A DNA stretch of 64,000 nucleotides from Neobacillus cucumis (lineage in GTDB: Bacteria; Bacillota; Bacilli; Bacillales_B; DSM-18226). The stretch's first letter is position 1. Every line of letters begins with the position of its first letter. The notes under the pieces are model-generated. The model was not told where the DNA came from. It saw only the letters and a program-made list of their open reading frames with translations, and did not search any database. The position numbers and the translations under genes were made by a program. The stretch is taken from the NCBI RefSeq assembly GCF_016107705.1, contig NZ_JAEHGC010000010.1, forward strand, positions 124,001 to 188,000. The letters are read 5' to 3'. Below are positions 44,553-54,602 of this stretch, in pieces.

Positions 44553-44786
44553 TTGAATGAAAAATCCTACACGGAATTAATGAAAATTGGTGCCATGAAA
44601 CGTCAAAAGACAGAAAATTACGTTCAGGATTTGTACATTGAAATGCTCCTAGCAGAAGTCCAATTAAACATTGAGAAGGAAAACCTGTTAAAAAAAATTG
44701 ACAGTGCCATTGATCATCGGGACAAAAAAGCGTTTTTCTTATTATCCGGCCAACTCAGAGAGCTTAATAAGCGATTTGGAACTTAA
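44553..44786 (+). CDS. yhzC: IDEAL domain protein YhzC
   Basis: A 77-residue helical protein with a C-terminal IDEAL domain (DSAIDHRDKKAFFLLSGQLRELNKRF), same length as B. subtilis YhzC. The TTG at 44553 is chosen because AGGGGTGA lies 5-8 bases upstream; the in-frame GTG at 44544 is part of that site. In ComK-encoding bacilli this neighbour is conserved. Function unknown. Confidence 0.85.
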   Translation: MNEKSYTELMKIGAMKRQKTENYVQDLYIEMLLAEVQLNIEKENLLKKIDSAIDHRDKKAFFLLSGQLRELNKRFGT

Positions 44787-44794
44787 ACTTTTTA

Positions 44795-44827
44795 AGAGCC
44801 GTCCAAAAATGGACGGCTCTTTTTTGT
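44795..44827 (+). terminator. Terminator after yhzC
   Basis: Stem AAGAGCCGTCC / GGACGGCTCTT with an AAAAAT loop, followed by T6. Confidence 0.92.
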
Positions 44828-44876
44828 TCCAAGAACGAAAAGGACTGATGAAACACATCAGTCCTTAACCAATTTT

Positions 44877-46151
44877 TTATTTTATCTGATTCCGATGTTT
44901 GATTTCATATTCTTCGAGCATTGAAATCCGATCTAGCATGGACGGATGATCATAGCGGAATATTTTAACCAAGAGCGGTGGATTTACCTGGCTTAAGCCT
45001 GACTTGGTTAATTCCTGGAATGAGGTAATGGCGGCCTCCGGATCTTTGGTCATATGGATCGCATAATTGTCGGCACGTGACTCTTCATAACGGGAGATAA
45101 GGTTTGTAAATGGGCTTGCCGCAAACATCAGGAATGATATAATCATTAAAAACAACGGCAATGAGCGTATATCCCTCTTTTCCGGTATCTTCAGTTCAGT
45201 TCCCCAACGTTTAATCGCCCAATCCATTATTCGATTGGCTAAATACAATCCAAGCAGTGAAAGCAGCAAATAGCCTGCTATTCCAAAATAAATATGTTTC
45301 TCCACATAGTGGCACATTTCATGTGCCATGATAAATAAAATTTGCCGATTCGACAGTTGATTTAAGGTTGTATCCCAAAGGACAATCCTTGCATTGGAAC
45401 CAATCCCCGTTACATATGCATTCATTGAATTTGTTTTTTCCGCCATATTCACTTCAAAAACATGTTTTGCCGGTATATGTGCTTTATCAGCCATCGTTAA
45501 TATTTTTGTTTCAAGTTCCTTATTTTTTAAGGGATAGAAGTCATTATACAATGGGTCAATCACAACCGGCTGCAAGAACATCATAAATAATGTAAAAGGA
45601 ATCGATAACAGCCATGCATGGAACCACCAGCGCTTGCTTTTTTTCATCAGCCAATAAATGACTGGAACAATAATCAGCCATGTCCCATAATTAATCCAAA
45701 AATCAATTAATTCATCCTTCATCCACGATGGGAAGGTTTGTGTCGAGATGTGATAGGTTTTTGATAAGGAATAGCTTATATAGCTTAACGGGAAGGTTGC
45801 CACATAAGCAAAAAATGATAACCAAATGAGATAAATCGCCGTTTGAAGCAGTTTGTACTTAGAAGAGCTTTCCGCCCAGCGTTTGAAGGCCCTTGAAAAG
45901 CCAAATAATAAAATGACAAAGTAGAAAAGCCATTCGAATGGGGTGGATAAGAAAAATAAAAGATTTCTTATCTTCGAATACTCTTCACTCAGCATTAGTT
46001 CCCTTCCATTTAGGAAAGTGGCAGGGTCGGCTTTTGACCCTTGATATTCAAAGGGCAGTTTTGTATCGGCAAAATAGAATAAGTACCAATAAAAAAACAA
46101 CCCATATATCACATAGGCCAGAACCGCATAAATCCCCATTTTCCGTACCAT
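44877..46151 (-). CDS. yhfN: M48 family zinc metallopeptidase YhfN
   Basis: A 424-residue membrane protease of the Ste24/CAAX-prenyl protease type: N-terminal Peptidase_M48_N part with about five TM helices (8-200), zinc motif HEMCH (about residue 279) in IMAHEMCHYVEKH, two further TM segments, and the third ligand Glu in SRYEESRADNYA (about 357). AAAGGAGGA precedes the ATG. B. subtilis YhfN is of similar length and sits near lcfB. Confidence 0.94.
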   Translation of the reverse strand: MVRKMGIYAVLAYVIYGLFFYWYLFYFADTKLPFEYQGSKADPATFLNGRELMLSEEYSKIRNLLFFLSTPFEWLFYFVILLFGFSRAFKRWAESSSKYKLLQTAIYLIWLSFFAYVATFPLSYISYSLSKTYHISTQTFPSWMKDELIDFWINYGTWLIIVPVIYWLMKKSKRWWFHAWLLSIPFTLFMMFLQPVVIDPLYNDFYPLKNKELETKILTMADKAHIPAKHVFEVNMAEKTNSMNAYVTGIGSNARIVLWDTTLNQLSNRQILFIMAHEMCHYVEKHIYFGIAGYLLLSLLGLYLANRIMDWAIKRWGTELKIPEKRDIRSLPLFLMIISFLMFAASPFTNLISRYEESRADNYAIHMTKDPEAAITSFQELTKSGLSQVNPPLLVKIFRYDHPSMLDRISMLEEYEIKHRNQIK

Positions 46152-46444
46152 GAATTGTCCTCCTTTTTGTACAACCTCTCTATACTTAGTTTAGTTAAAA
46201 AGCGCTGTTTTAGAACTGAACATTAAAAAAAGCCTGTTTTTGCCTATTACATGAGGTAGGAGCATACTGCCTAAACGACAATCGACTCTAGTTCAACAAT
46301 TATGACGTTCGCGCCCCCAAAAAGCTGCAAGGAAACCTGGGGCTGTTTCCATCGTCATTGGACCCCAGTTTAATTTTTTTACATTCTACTTGAATACTTA
46401 AATTTCTAGCAATATAATATATTTAGAAAATTAAAAGAATTAAA
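46152..46444. other. Intergenic region between yhfN and lcfB
   Basis: About 290 bases without a convincing gene. A GC-richer stretch (46305-46370) has CTGGGG/CCCCAG arms about 20 bases apart, possibly an old element or a structured leader. No clear identity. Confidence 0.4.
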
Positions 46445-46462
46445 TGAATGAGTATTCATTCA
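46445..46462 (+). promoter_or_regulatory. FadR operator of lcfB
   Basis: TGAATGAGTATTCATTCA matches the B. subtilis FadR (YsiA) palindrome TGAATGANTANTCATTCA at every fixed base. It lies 18 bases before the start codon. FadR represses fatty acid degradation genes, including lcfB, until long-chain acyl-CoA binds it. Confidence 0.92.
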
Positions 46463-46479
46463 TAAAAGGAGGGAACTAA

Positions 46480-48042
46480 ATGAATTTATCGTCACAGCTT
46501 CATGAAACTGCAAAAGCTTCGGCCAACAAACCTGCCTATTATTTTTTAGACAAGGTCACTACATATGCCGAACTGGATGGAGCGATTACAAGGTTTGCAT
46601 CAGGTCTTGAAAAATTAGGGGTTAAAAAAGGTGATCATATTGCCCTATTGCTTGGGAACTCACCGCATTTTGTCATCAGCTTATACGGTGCATTACGACT
46701 AGGCGCAACGGTCATCCCCATTAACCCAATTTATACCGCAGATGAAATTGGCTATATTCTAACCAATGGTGATGTGAAAACAGTGATCGCGCTAGACCTG
46801 GCAATTCCTTTAGCAGAGGAAATGCACACGCATCTTCCAAAGGTTGAGCATTATGTATTTTGTGAAACAGGATTAAGTGACTTTGAACAAACAAATTTAG
46901 AAAACCTCTCAGTATTTTCAAAATTGAAATCGTTTACAAATGTAGTAGCCTCTGGTGACCTTGGCTTTCAAGATCCCAAACTTGATGATGACGAGGTTGC
47001 CTTGATTCTCTACACCTCGGGAACAACCGGAAGACCAAAAGGGGCGATGTTGACCCATAAGAATTTGTACAGCAATGCAAAGGATGTCGGTGATTATTTA
47101 AAGATGAGTAATAATGACCGTGTCATTACAGCATTGCCAATGTTCCATGTATTCTGTTTAACAGTGGCTTTAAATGCTCCATTATTAAGCGGGGCAACCA
47201 TGCTGATTGTTCCAAAATTCAGCCCAAAGGAAGTCTTCCGTCTTACCAAAGAATATAAAGCGACTGTCTTTGCCGGAGTTCCAACCATGTATAATTTCCT
47301 TTTTCAATATCATGAAGGAAATCCTGAGGATCTTCAAACCTTCCGATTATGTATTTCCGGGGGAGCTTCCATGCCAGTTGCGCTTCTTAAAAATTTCGAA
47401 AAGAAATTTAATGTGATAGTCTCAGAAGGATATGGTTTATCAGAGGCATCGCCGGTCACATGTTTCAACCCGCTTGACCGTCCGCGAAAGCCCGGATCGA
47501 TCGGCACCTCCATCCTGAATGTACAAAATAAAGTGGTCAATGAACTTGGTGAAGAGGCTCCTGCCGGTGAAGTAGGAGAACTGATTGTCCAAGGTCCAAA
47601 TGTAATGAAGGGCTATTATAAAATGCCTGAAGAGACTCAAGCATCCATTCGAAATGGCTGGCTTTATACGGGTGATTTAGCGCGGACAGATGAAGAAGGC
47701 TATTTTTATATCGTAGACCGAAAAAAGGATTTAATTATTGTCGGGGGATATAACGTTTACCCTCGTGAAGTTGAGGAGGTTTTTTACAACCATCCGGATA
47801 TTGTTGAAGTCGCGGTGCTTGGTGTACCGGATCCAAATCAGGGCGAGGCTGTTAAAACCTATGTGGTTAGTAAAAATCCAAATCTAACAGAAAATCAACT
47901 TCTTGAATACTGTAAAGGTCATCTAGCAAAATATAAACTTCCATCGTCGATTGAGTTTTTGGACGAACTTCCGAAGAATACTACCGGTAAGATATTAAGA
48001 AGAGCGCTAAAATCCCAAATAAAACAAAAGGTCAATCAATAA
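46480..48042 (+). CDS. lcfB: Long-chain acyl-CoA synthetase LcfB
   Basis: Activates long-chain fatty acids with ATP and CoA for beta-oxidation. The 520-residue AMP-forming ligase shows [17 protein letters not shown] (about 176-192), [35 protein letters not shown] and GKILRR with the C-terminal catalytic Lys. Length fits the family. AAAGGAGGG precedes the ATG. A FadR operator sits upstream and a terminator follows. Confidence 0.95.
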   Translation: MNLSSQLHETAKASANKPAYYFLDKVTTYAELDGAITRFASGLEKLGVKKGDHIALLLGNSPHFVISLYGALRLGATVIPINPIYTADEIGYILTNGDVKTVIALDLAIPLAEEMHTHLPKVEHYVFCETGLSDFEQTNLENLSVFSKLKSFTNVVASGDLGFQDPKLDDDEVALILYTSGTTGRPKGAMLTHKNLYSNAKDVGDYLKMSNNDRVITALPMFHVFCLTVALNAPLLSGATMLIVPKFSPKEVFRLTKEYKATVFAGVPTMYNFLFQYHEGNPEDLQTFRLCISGGASMPVALLKNFEKKFNVIVSEGYGLSEASPVTCFNPLDRPRKPGSIGTSILNVQNKVVNELGEEAPAGEVGELIVQGPNVMKGYYKMPEETQASIRNGWLYTGDLARTDEEGYFYIVDRKKDLIIVGGYNVYPREVEEVFYNHPDIVEVAVLGVPDPNQGEAVKTYVVSKNPNLTENQLLEYCKGHLAKYKLPSSIEFLDELPKNTTGKILRRALKSQIKQKVNQ

Positions 48043-48052
48043 AATGTAATCT

Positions 48053-48081
48053 AAAAGGCAGGTTTTTAGCCTGCCTTTAAT
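48053..48081. terminator. Terminator between lcfB and lplJ
   Basis: Stem AAAGGCAGG(T) / (A)GCCTGCCTTT with a T-rich loop and A/T tracts. Convergent genes on either side. Confidence 0.85.
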
Positions 48082-48089
48082 GAAATGGA

Positions 48090-49079
48090 TCAATAGACTA
48101 GCTGAATAAATTCCTCTTTCGTTACATTTCCAAAATAATGGGCGACATCCATATCAGCAAGCACCTTTTCAATTTCTGATTTTTCGTAACGAATATTCTT
48201 TAGTTTGTCTTCAATTTCACTTACATCCCCAACACCGAAAAAGTCACCATAGATTTTACAGTTTTCAATCATCCCTTTATTTATCTCTAAACGAACATCA
48301 ATTGAGCCCACAGGGAAGCGGTGAGAATTTTGCAAATTGAATTTCGGCGATTTCCCGTAATTCCACTCCCAGTTTTGATAGCGTTCCTCGGAAAGCTGGT
48401 GAATCTTCTCCCAATCCTCATCAGTAAGGACATATTCGTTAATATTCTCTTCCCCACCAAAAATATAATTTAGAAGCAGTGATCGAAACTCCTCAATACT
48501 AATCTTTTCGCTAAGAAAATCAGAGATATTCGCTACCCGGCTGCGGATGGACTTAATACCCTTCGACTCAATTTTTTCCTTCTTAACCTTTAAAGCTGAA
48601 ACGACATTATCCATTTCTGAATTAAATAGAAGCGTTCCGTGGCTAAACATTCTCCCTCGTGTTGAGAATTGAGCATTACCGGAAATTTTTCTGCCTTCTG
48701 CAAGGAGATCATTTCGACCACTTAGTTCCGCATTTACTCCAAGCTTTTTAAGGGCCTCTACCACCGGTTCGGTGAATTTTCGGAAGTTATGAAAACTTTC
48801 GCCATCGTCCTTTGTAATAAAGCTAAAATTCAAATTACCGAGATCATGATAGACGGCACCCCCGCCGGACAATCTTCGAACGACAATAATTCCATTCTTT
48901 TCTACATAGTCTGTATTAATTTCCTCAATCGTATTTTGATTTTTTCCAATAATGATGGATGGCTGGTTTATGTAAAATAATAAATAGGTTTCATTGATAT
49001 CGAGATTTTTAAGGGCATATTCTTCAATTGCAAGATTAATTTGCGGGTCTGTTATCCCTTTATTATCAATAAATAACAT
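48090..49079 (-). CDS. lplJ: Lipoate-protein ligase LplJ
   Basis: Attaches scavenged lipoate to the E2 and GcvH lipoyl domains through lipoyl-AMP. The 329 residues show RRLSGGGAVYHDLGNLNFSF (substrate loop), GRNDLLAEGRKISGNAQ with the catalytic Lys, SHGTLLF, and a C-terminal accessory domain (about 250-329). AAGGAGGA precedes the ATG. 20 bases after yhfI, so yhfI-lplJ is an operon, as in B. subtilis. Confidence 0.95.
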   Translation of the reverse strand: MLFIDNKGITDPQINLAIEEYALKNLDINETYLLFYINQPSIIIGKNQNTIEEINTDYVEKNGIIVVRRLSGGGAVYHDLGNLNFSFITKDDGESFHNFRKFTEPVVEALKKLGVNAELSGRNDLLAEGRKISGNAQFSTRGRMFSHGTLLFNSEMDNVVSALKVKKEKIESKGIKSIRSRVANISDFLSEKISIEEFRSLLLNYIFGGEENINEYVLTDEDWEKIHQLSEERYQNWEWNYGKSPKFNLQNSHRFPVGSIDVRLEINKGMIENCKIYGDFFGVGDVSEIEDKLKNIRYEKSEIEKVLADMDVAHYFGNVTKEEFIQLVY

Positions 49080-49099
49080 ATGCCTTCCTCCTTCTGATT

Positions 49100-49834
49100 T
49101 CAGAGTAAAATCGTTTGAAATTCTTCAGCAAGCCTTATTATACCAGTAAATTCAGTAGAAGCCTCGTGAACTAAATCACTTAAATTTCCGTAATGCGGAA
49201 GGTGAGTAAGAATTAATTGTTTCACGGCCGCCTCTTTGGCAAATTTCCCCGCCTCTATACTTGTCATATGACCTGCAGACTTGCCGTTTTGATTTCCATA
49301 GAAATTGCATTCACATAACAATAGGTCGGCCTCTTTACTAAACGCAATAAACTCTTCCTTAAAGGAGCTATCCGCAGTATAGATTAAAACCTTACCGCCT
49401 CCTTCAATCCTCATGGCATAGCATGGAACAGGATGATTGGTTTTTAAAAAAGACACTTGAAACGGTCCAACTGTAAGAACCCCATAAGGATCAAAGGCAA
49501 TTCCCTTGGTAATTTCCTTATAGGTTAATTTGGAAAATTCATGTTGATTGAATTGATGTCCATAAATAGGCAGGGTGGAGCTTTCTTTTCCTAATAACCC
49601 CTGAATCAATCTTGCATGCTGGAGTACGCCAATGTCAGCAATATGATCCGGGTGGTAGTGGGAAATTAACACCGCATCCAGTTCTTCCGGCTCAAGTTTA
49701 TTTTGCAGCTTGGCTAAAACGCCGCTGCCACAGTCAATTAAAAGATGAAAGCCTTCATGCTCAAGTAAGTAACCAGAGCTTGCCGCATTCTTTTTCGGAT
49801 ATCCGCCCCAATGTCCTATAACTGTAAGTTCCAT
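49100..49834 (-). CDS. yhfI: Metallo-beta-lactamase fold hydrolase YhfI
   Basis: A 244-residue MBL-fold protein similar to RNase Z and YhfI: zinc motif SHYHPDHI (about 62-69), GSGVLAKL, KTNHPVPCYAMRI, YTADSSFKEEF, and LILTHLPHYG for the final ligands. AGGGGGTAA precedes the ATG at 49834, giving the same length as B. subtilis YhfI. A reading to 49882 lacks a ribosome site and runs into a repeat remnant. Substrate unknown. Confidence 0.9.
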   Translation of the reverse strand: MELTVIGHWGGYPKKNAASSGYLLEHEGFHLLIDCGSGVLAKLQNKLEPEELDAVLISHYHPDHIADIGVLQHARLIQGLLGKESSTLPIYGHQFNQHEFSKLTYKEITKGIAFDPYGVLTVGPFQVSFLKTNHPVPCYAMRIEGGGKVLIYTADSSFKEEFIAFSKEADLLLCECNFYGNQNGKSAGHMTSIEAGKFAKEAAVKQLILTHLPHYGNLSDLVHEASTEFTGIIRLAEEFQTILL

Positions 49835-49864
49835 GGATTTACCCCCTATTATTTGAACTAAAGT

Positions 49865-49909
49865 TGTTGATTTCCGCTCCAATCAACATTGTCCTTTTAC
49901 ACAGCCATT
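49865..49909. repeat. Collapsed remnant of the dispersed repeat (copy E)
   Basis: Only the two ends remain, fused at their shared CCGCTCC: TGTTGATTTCCGCTCC joined to AATCAACA, followed by GTCCTTTTACACAGCC. The last part matches the right flank of copy C (GTCCTTTAACACAGCC). The central 100 bases are absent. Confidence 0.65.
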
Positions 49910-49913
49910 TGTT

Positions 49914-49946
49914 AAAAAAGAAGCTGTTATGGATGAACAGCTTCTT
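49914..49946 (-). terminator. Terminator after hemY
   Basis: Minus-strand stem AAGAAGCTGTT / AACAGCTTCTT with a short loop and T6. It includes the hemY stop region. Confidence 0.87.
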
Positions 49947-51363
49947 CTTGTGCCTCTTGTAAATATTCGAAAACAGCCTTAACAGCAGCTTCCCCTTGGT
50001 CAATACAATCGGGGACACCTACACCTTCATAGGAAGCTCCAGCCAAGAATACTCCAGGTAATTCTTCTTTTATATGTTTCTTAATGGTTTCAAGCCTTTG
50101 TTTATGCCCTACCGTATATTGTGGCATGGCATTTTTCCAGCGAGAAACAACGGCAAAATCAGGTTCCATTGAAATATCCATAGTTTTGTTCAAATCATCT
50201 AGAACAAACTTAATAATTTGATCATCTGAGAGTTCAACAATGGTCTCATCCCCCGCTCTTCCCACATAACACCGGAGCAAAACTTTTCCTTTAGGAGTGG
50301 AATGCTCCCATTTTTTATGTGTCCACGTACAGGCAGTAATTGAATAATCACTATTTCGAGAAACTACAAACCCTGTACCGTCAATATCCCTTTTAATTGC
50401 CTCTTTTGGAAAAGCTAAGGCAACCGTTGCGACTGATGTTGAGGGAACTGATTTAAACGGGTCAAAAAATTTATAGTGCGAGAACATGGACTGTGTCACC
50501 TTATGAGGGGTTGCTGCTATGATACAATCAGCTGCCAATGTTTCTCCATTGTTCAAAAAGATTTCATAGCATTTGTTTACCTTCGTGATTTTATCCACAC
50601 GATGCCCTTTTAAAATCGAATGAGGATCCAATTTCGCTTCGATGGCTTCACCGAACGACTGAAGTCCTGTTTTAAAGGTCAAAAAGCCGCCCTTTCCCTT
50701 TTGAGTGTTGACAGGTTTTTTCGGTTGGGCCGGGGCAGATTTTTTCATCCCGATAATCAAGCTGCGATACTTCTGCTCGACCTCATAAAATTGCGGGAAG
50801 GTTGACATCAAACTTAAATGATCAATATCACCCGCATAGATTCCTGATAAGAGTGGCTCAATTAAATTCTCCACTACTTCATTACCCAATCTTCTTCGAA
50901 AAAAGTCACCCAATGATTGGTCCTGGCCACTTTGGGATTTCGGCAAAATAAAATCAGCAGCCGCTCTAACTTTACCGGGAAGAGAAAATAATTTCGTTGT
51001 AATAAACGGACCAATCTCAGTTGGAATTCCCATGATGGATCCGCCTGGCATGGAATGCAGTTCCTCATTGACCAAGACATATGATTTACCGGTTGAGTTT
51101 GGAACCAATTGATGATCCATGCCCACTTCCTTGGCCAGGCGGATAATGCTCGTTTTCCGCGCCAAAAAGGAATCCGGGCCCCTTTCAATTGTGAAGCCGT
51201 CCCTCACAACGGTTTGCATTTTTCCTCCGAGACGGTGGGAAGCTTCAATTAACATGACCTCGATTGGCAATTGATTTTCTCTTATTGTTTTTTGAAGATA
51301 GAAGGCTGCCGCGAGCCCGGCAATTCCACCCCCAATGATGGCAACCTTTTGTTTTTCCGCCAC
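49927..51363 (-). CDS. hemY: Coproporphyrinogen III oxidase (HemY/CgoX)
   Basis: FAD enzyme that oxidises coproporphyrinogen III to coproporphyrin III in the Gram-positive haem pathway. About 478 residues: N-terminal KVAIIGGGIAGLAAAFYL dinucleotide motif, IERGPDSFLARK, and a C-terminal FAD contact GVFLAGASYEGVGVPDCIDQG. The GTG at 51363 fits the AAGAAGGTG ribosome site; another in-frame GTG at 51372 is possible. Third gene of hemE-hemH-hemY. Confidence 0.94.
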   Translation of the reverse strand: MAEKQKVAIIGGGIAGLAAAFYLQKTIRENQLPIEVMLIEASHRLGGKMQTVVRDGFTIERGPDSFLARKTSIIRLAKEVGMDHQLVPNSTGKSYVLVNEELHSMPGGSIMGIPTEIGPFITTKLFSLPGKVRAAADFILPKSQSGQDQSLGDFFRRRLGNEVVENLIEPLLSGIYAGDIDHLSLMSTFPQFYEVEQKYRSLIIGMKKSAPAQPKKPVNTQKGKGGFLTFKTGLQSFGEAIEAKLDPHSILKGHRVDKITKVNKCYEIFLNNGETLAADCIIAATPHKVTQSMFSHYKFFDPFKSVPSTSVATVALAFPKEAIKRDIDGTGFVVSRNSDYSITACTWTHKKWEHSTPKGKVLLRCYVGRAGDETIVELSDDQIIKFVLDDLNKTMDISMEPDFAVVSRWKNAMPQYTVGHKQRLETIKKHIKEELPGVFLAGASYEGVGVPDCIDQGEAAVKAVFEYLQEAQEEAVHP

Positions 51364-51394
51364 GGACGTCACCTTCTTCCTACTTGAATTCCCT

Positions 51395-52327
51395 TCAATC
51401 CGTTAACGTTTTTAAAATTACGCCAGCTAAGCAATCAATAAATTCATCTTTGGCATTCGGCATTTCCGGGCGATAGTATGTTGCCCCCACCTCATCTGTG
51501 ACTCTTTTACATTCAATATCATTATCATAAAGAACTTCAAGATGATCACAAACAAACCCAACAGGTGCATAAACAAATGCCTTGTAGTGATTTTTTTTGA
51601 ATAAATCTCTTGTTAAATCCTGAACATCGGGGCCTAACCATGGTTCTGGAGTGTTCCCCGCACTCTGCCAGCCAATTTCATATTTATTAATGCCGGCTTG
51701 TGAAGCAATTAAATCTGCTGTTTCTTGAAGCTGTTTAGGATATGGGTCGCCAAATTGGAGGATTTTTTCCGGCAGGCTATGGGCTGAAACAATTAGAACA
51801 GCATTTTCCTTTTCATCCTCCGGCATTTGCTGATATATCCCCTTAAGCTTCCCTGCCCAATAATCAATGAATTTAGGTTCTTGATACCAGCTTTCAATCG
51901 AAGTAATCTTTAGTCCGCCTAATTTTTCCGCTTCTTCAACTGCTCTCCCATTATAGGATTTAACACTAAAAGTTGAAAAATGAGGAGCAAGTACAATACT
52001 AATAGCTTCTTCTATTCCATCTTTATGCATTTGTTTAACAGCATCTTCAATAAATGGTTGAATATGCTTTAATCCAAGATACATTTTAAATTCCACTTGA
52101 TCCTGGATTTTATTTAAATGTTCTTCAAGTTTTTCTGCCTGTTCGAGCGTAATTTTTGCAAGCGGGGAAATGCCGCCAATTGCTTCATAGCGATTACGAA
52201 GGTCTTCGAGCATTTCATCCGTTGGCCTCCGTCCATGACGAATATGTGTATAATAGCGTTCAAGATCTTCTATTTGATATGGGGTACCATATGCCATTAC
52301 AAGCAGACCCATTTTTCTTTTTGTCAT
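51395..52327 (-). CDS. hemH: Coproporphyrin ferrochelatase (HemH/CpfC)
   Basis: Inserts iron into coproporphyrin III. The 310 residues equal the B. subtilis enzyme. MAYGTP near the start, [10 protein letters not shown] with the metal-binding His (about 183), [11 protein letters not shown] and the Glu in [19 protein letters not shown]. No Fe-S Cys cluster, as usual for Firmicutes. AGAGGTG precedes the ATG at 52327. Confidence 0.95.
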   Translation of the reverse strand: MTKRKMGLLVMAYGTPYQIEDLERYYTHIRHGRRPTDEMLEDLRNRYEAIGGISPLAKITLEQAEKLEEHLNKIQDQVEFKMYLGLKHIQPFIEDAVKQMHKDGIEEAISIVLAPHFSTFSVKSYNGRAVEEAEKLGGLKITSIESWYQEPKFIDYWAGKLKGIYQQMPEDEKENAVLIVSAHSLPEKILQFGDPYPKQLQETADLIASQAGINKYEIGWQSAGNTPEPWLGPDVQDLTRDLFKKNHYKAFVYAPVGFVCDHLEVLYDNDIECKRVTDEVGATYYRPEMPNAKDEFIDCLAGVILKTLTD

Positions 52328-52418
52328 GATTTGCACCTCTTTTTAAGTCTCTATTGACAACTCACTATATTGTGCCAAAAAAATAATCATCTTACCAATT
52401 TTAACACTTCAATGGTAA

Positions 52419-53465
52419 TTACCGACTTAATTTCGATGCAGAATATTCATGGATAAAAGCAGTTAGTCTTTTCAATGTATCAGGGTTAACAGAAGGGAAG
52501 ACTCCATGTCCAAGATTAAAAATATATCCATCCTGTGCCATACCTTGGTCTAAAATGGCTTTTGCTCTTTCCTCAATAACCTCCCAAGGAGCGAGCAAAA
52601 TGGCAGGGTCTAAATTCCCTTGAACCGTTTTATGAATCCCCATTTCTCTTGCCTGCTGAATCGGCATACGCCAATCCAATCCAACTACATCGAGCGGAAG
52701 GTCATTCCATTCCAACGCTAGATGGCTTGCGCCCACACCAAACATAATAAGCGGAACATTTTCTTCCCTAAGGGAGGCGAAAATTCGGTTCATGATTGGC
52801 TTTATAAAAATTCGGTAATCTTCAACATTGAGGGCTCCAACCCATGAGTCAAAAATTTGAATCGCTCTTGCCCCTGCATTGATTTGAGCTTTTACGTATG
52901 TAATAATCATATCGCCAAGCTTTTCCATTAAAGCAAACCAAGCCTTTGGTTCTGCATACATAAATGCTTTCGTTTTGTTATAATTTTTTGAAGGCCCGCC
53001 TTCAATCATATAACTGGCGAGTGTAAATGGCGCACCAGAAAAGCCAATTAACGGAACACTCAACTGTTCCTGTGTTAATAGTTTAATGGTTTCTAATACA
53101 TAGGGAACATCGTCCTCCGGAGAGATTTCCCCTAGTTTTTCCACATCCGCTAAGGATTGAATGGGATTTGAGATGACAGGACCAATTCCGCCTTTAATCT
53201 CAACCTCCACCCCTAATGCTGGCAGCGGCGTCATAATGTCTTTATAAAGAATTGCGGCATCAACATTATAATTCTCAACAGGAAGGCGAGTTACATAAGC
53301 ACATAGCTCCGGTTGATGGGTAATCTCAAATAAGGAGTATTTCTCTTTAATTTCTCTATACTCCGGCTGTGAGCGTCCGGCTTGTCTCATATACCAAACT
53401 GGAACATAGTCCGTCTTCTCTCCTCTTGCTGCTTTTAAAAATGTCTCGTTTATCACTTTTGACAT
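52419..53465 (-). CDS. hemE: Uroporphyrinogen decarboxylase
   Basis: Converts uroporphyrinogen III to coproporphyrinogen III. The 348 residues contain [10 protein letters not shown] (about 22-31), the Asp-bearing [33 protein letters not shown], and FNLGHGVFP with the conserved His. GAAAGGGGA precedes the ATG. First gene of hemEHY; 91 bases separate it from hemH. Divergent from hmoB. Confidence 0.96.
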   Translation of the reverse strand: MSKVINETFLKAARGEKTDYVPVWYMRQAGRSQPEYREIKEKYSLFEITHQPELCAYVTRLPVENYNVDAAILYKDIMTPLPALGVEVEIKGGIGPVISNPIQSLADVEKLGEISPEDDVPYVLETIKLLTQEQLSVPLIGFSGAPFTLASYMIEGGPSKNYNKTKAFMYAEPKAWFALMEKLGDMIITYVKAQINAGARAIQIFDSWVGALNVEDYRIFIKPIMNRIFASLREENVPLIMFGVGASHLALEWNDLPLDVVGLDWRMPIQQAREMGIHKTVQGNLDPAILLAPWEVIEERAKAILDQGMAQDGYIFNLGHGVFPSVNPDTLKRLTAFIHEYSASKLSR

Positions 53466-53737
53466 TTACGTAAATCCCCTTTCAAAACATGTCTGTTTTC
53501 CATTGTAATATATATAGCAGTAAAATAAAACTTCACTGCAGCACAGTCTTGTGATGATCACACTCTTCACTATATCCATTATTCCTATTGGTGTATAGAT
53601 AACTAGTATAAGTGTCAAAAAATAGTCGTTTTTACGTTTCATAAATGGTTTCATGTGGTAGGAGAAATATGTAAGCATGCAAAAAATGATTTTAGTATAA
53701 ACTAATCCTTAATGAAACTTGAGCTGGAGTGATGTAA

Positions 53738-54238
53738 ATGAACATTTATATGACAGTTGGCACATATGATTTTTTAAAAAGTATTGAAAATAAGTATCCC
53801 AGCGAAACCATGATTACGATGACAGGTGGAAATGGTGCCTTACTACTGCATGAAACAAATGGAAAAACTGTTTTTCAGAAACCGAGAATTTATGAGGTAT
53901 TTGAATCTGCGGGGGATATTCAAAATGGGAGTATGGTCATCCTAAGCAATTATCCGGTAACGGATGAAGGGCGCCCATTGTTTGAGCATTATTTTAAGAA
54001 GAAAGCGCAATCGATTGAAAACGAACAAGGATTTATCGCGATTCGCGCCCTTCGACCAAAAGGCTCCAATACATATGCAATTTTAACTGTTTGGGAAAAC
54101 GAAATGTCCTTTCATAGCTGGCAGAATACCTTATCCATTTCCACGCAGGAAGGAGAAGCGGTGGAAAATGGAATCGATACCCTTCCGCATATATTTGAGA
54201 GTGAACCCTATATTAGTCAATATTCAATCCCAAAATAG
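53738..54238 (+). CDS. hmoB: Haem-degrading monooxygenase HmoB
   Basis: A 166-residue antibiotic-biosynthesis-monooxygenase (ABM) fold protein that cleaves haem to release iron. An N-terminal extension (1-65) precedes the ABM domain with FIAIRALRPKGSNTYAILTVWENEMSFHSW. The same gene (yhgC/hmoB) flanks hemEHY in B. subtilis. GGAGTGATG-type ribosome site upstream. Ends in a terminator, then a repeat copy. Confidence 0.92.
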   Translation: MNIYMTVGTYDFLKSIENKYPSETMITMTGGNGALLLHETNGKTVFQKPRIYEVFESAGDIQNGSMVILSNYPVTDEGRPLFEHYFKKKAQSIENEQGFIAIRALRPKGSNTYAILTVWENEMSFHSWQNTLSISTQEGEAVENGIDTLPHIFESEPYISQYSIPK

Positions 54239-54245
54239 GAACTTT

Positions 54246-54280
54246 TGGAATGGAGTAAGTCTCCATTCCATTTCTTTTGG
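54246..54280 (+). terminator. Terminator after hmoB
   Basis: Stem TGGAATGGAG / CTCCATTCCA with a TAAGT loop, then a T-rich tail. Confidence 0.85.
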
Positions 54281-54282
54281 TA

Positions 54283-54471
54283 AGGCTCTGTTAGACTAGG
54301 TGTTGATTTCCGCTCCAGGCACTTCGCTTTCCGTGGGCGGTCCGGGGAGCCTCCTCGTCGCTTCGCTCCTGTGGGGTCTCCCCTGCCCCGTACTCCCACA
54401 GGAGTCTTCGTGCCTTCCGCTCCAACTCAACGTTGTTTAAAACATAACATCGTCCTTTAACACAGCCCTTC
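54283..54471. repeat. Dispersed repeat with terminal inverted repeats (copy C)
   Basis: The palindromic core (54301-54434) is like copies A and B. In addition the outer ends GGCTCTGTTA (54284-54293) and TAACACAGCC (about 54459-54468) are near-perfect inverted repeats, which makes this the most complete copy, about 185 bases, with the look of a MITE. Frames translated across it are not genes. Confidence 0.8.
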
Positions 54472-54602
54472 CTTAAAAGCTTAATCCCTAAAATTTTTCT
54501 TACGCCTCCTCTCACCACTTTGGTGTTTTTTCATATTCTGTAAATACATCTAAGGGCGAATGACCCTATTCGCCTTTGGGTGAATGAAAGGAGGTTAGTA
54601 CT

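Noticed and set aside
46305..46370. GC-richer inverted repeat between yhfN and lcfB as an RNA element
   Set aside because: Arms CTGGGG/CCCCAG are short with a long loop and no T-run; no known riboswitch pattern could be matched.
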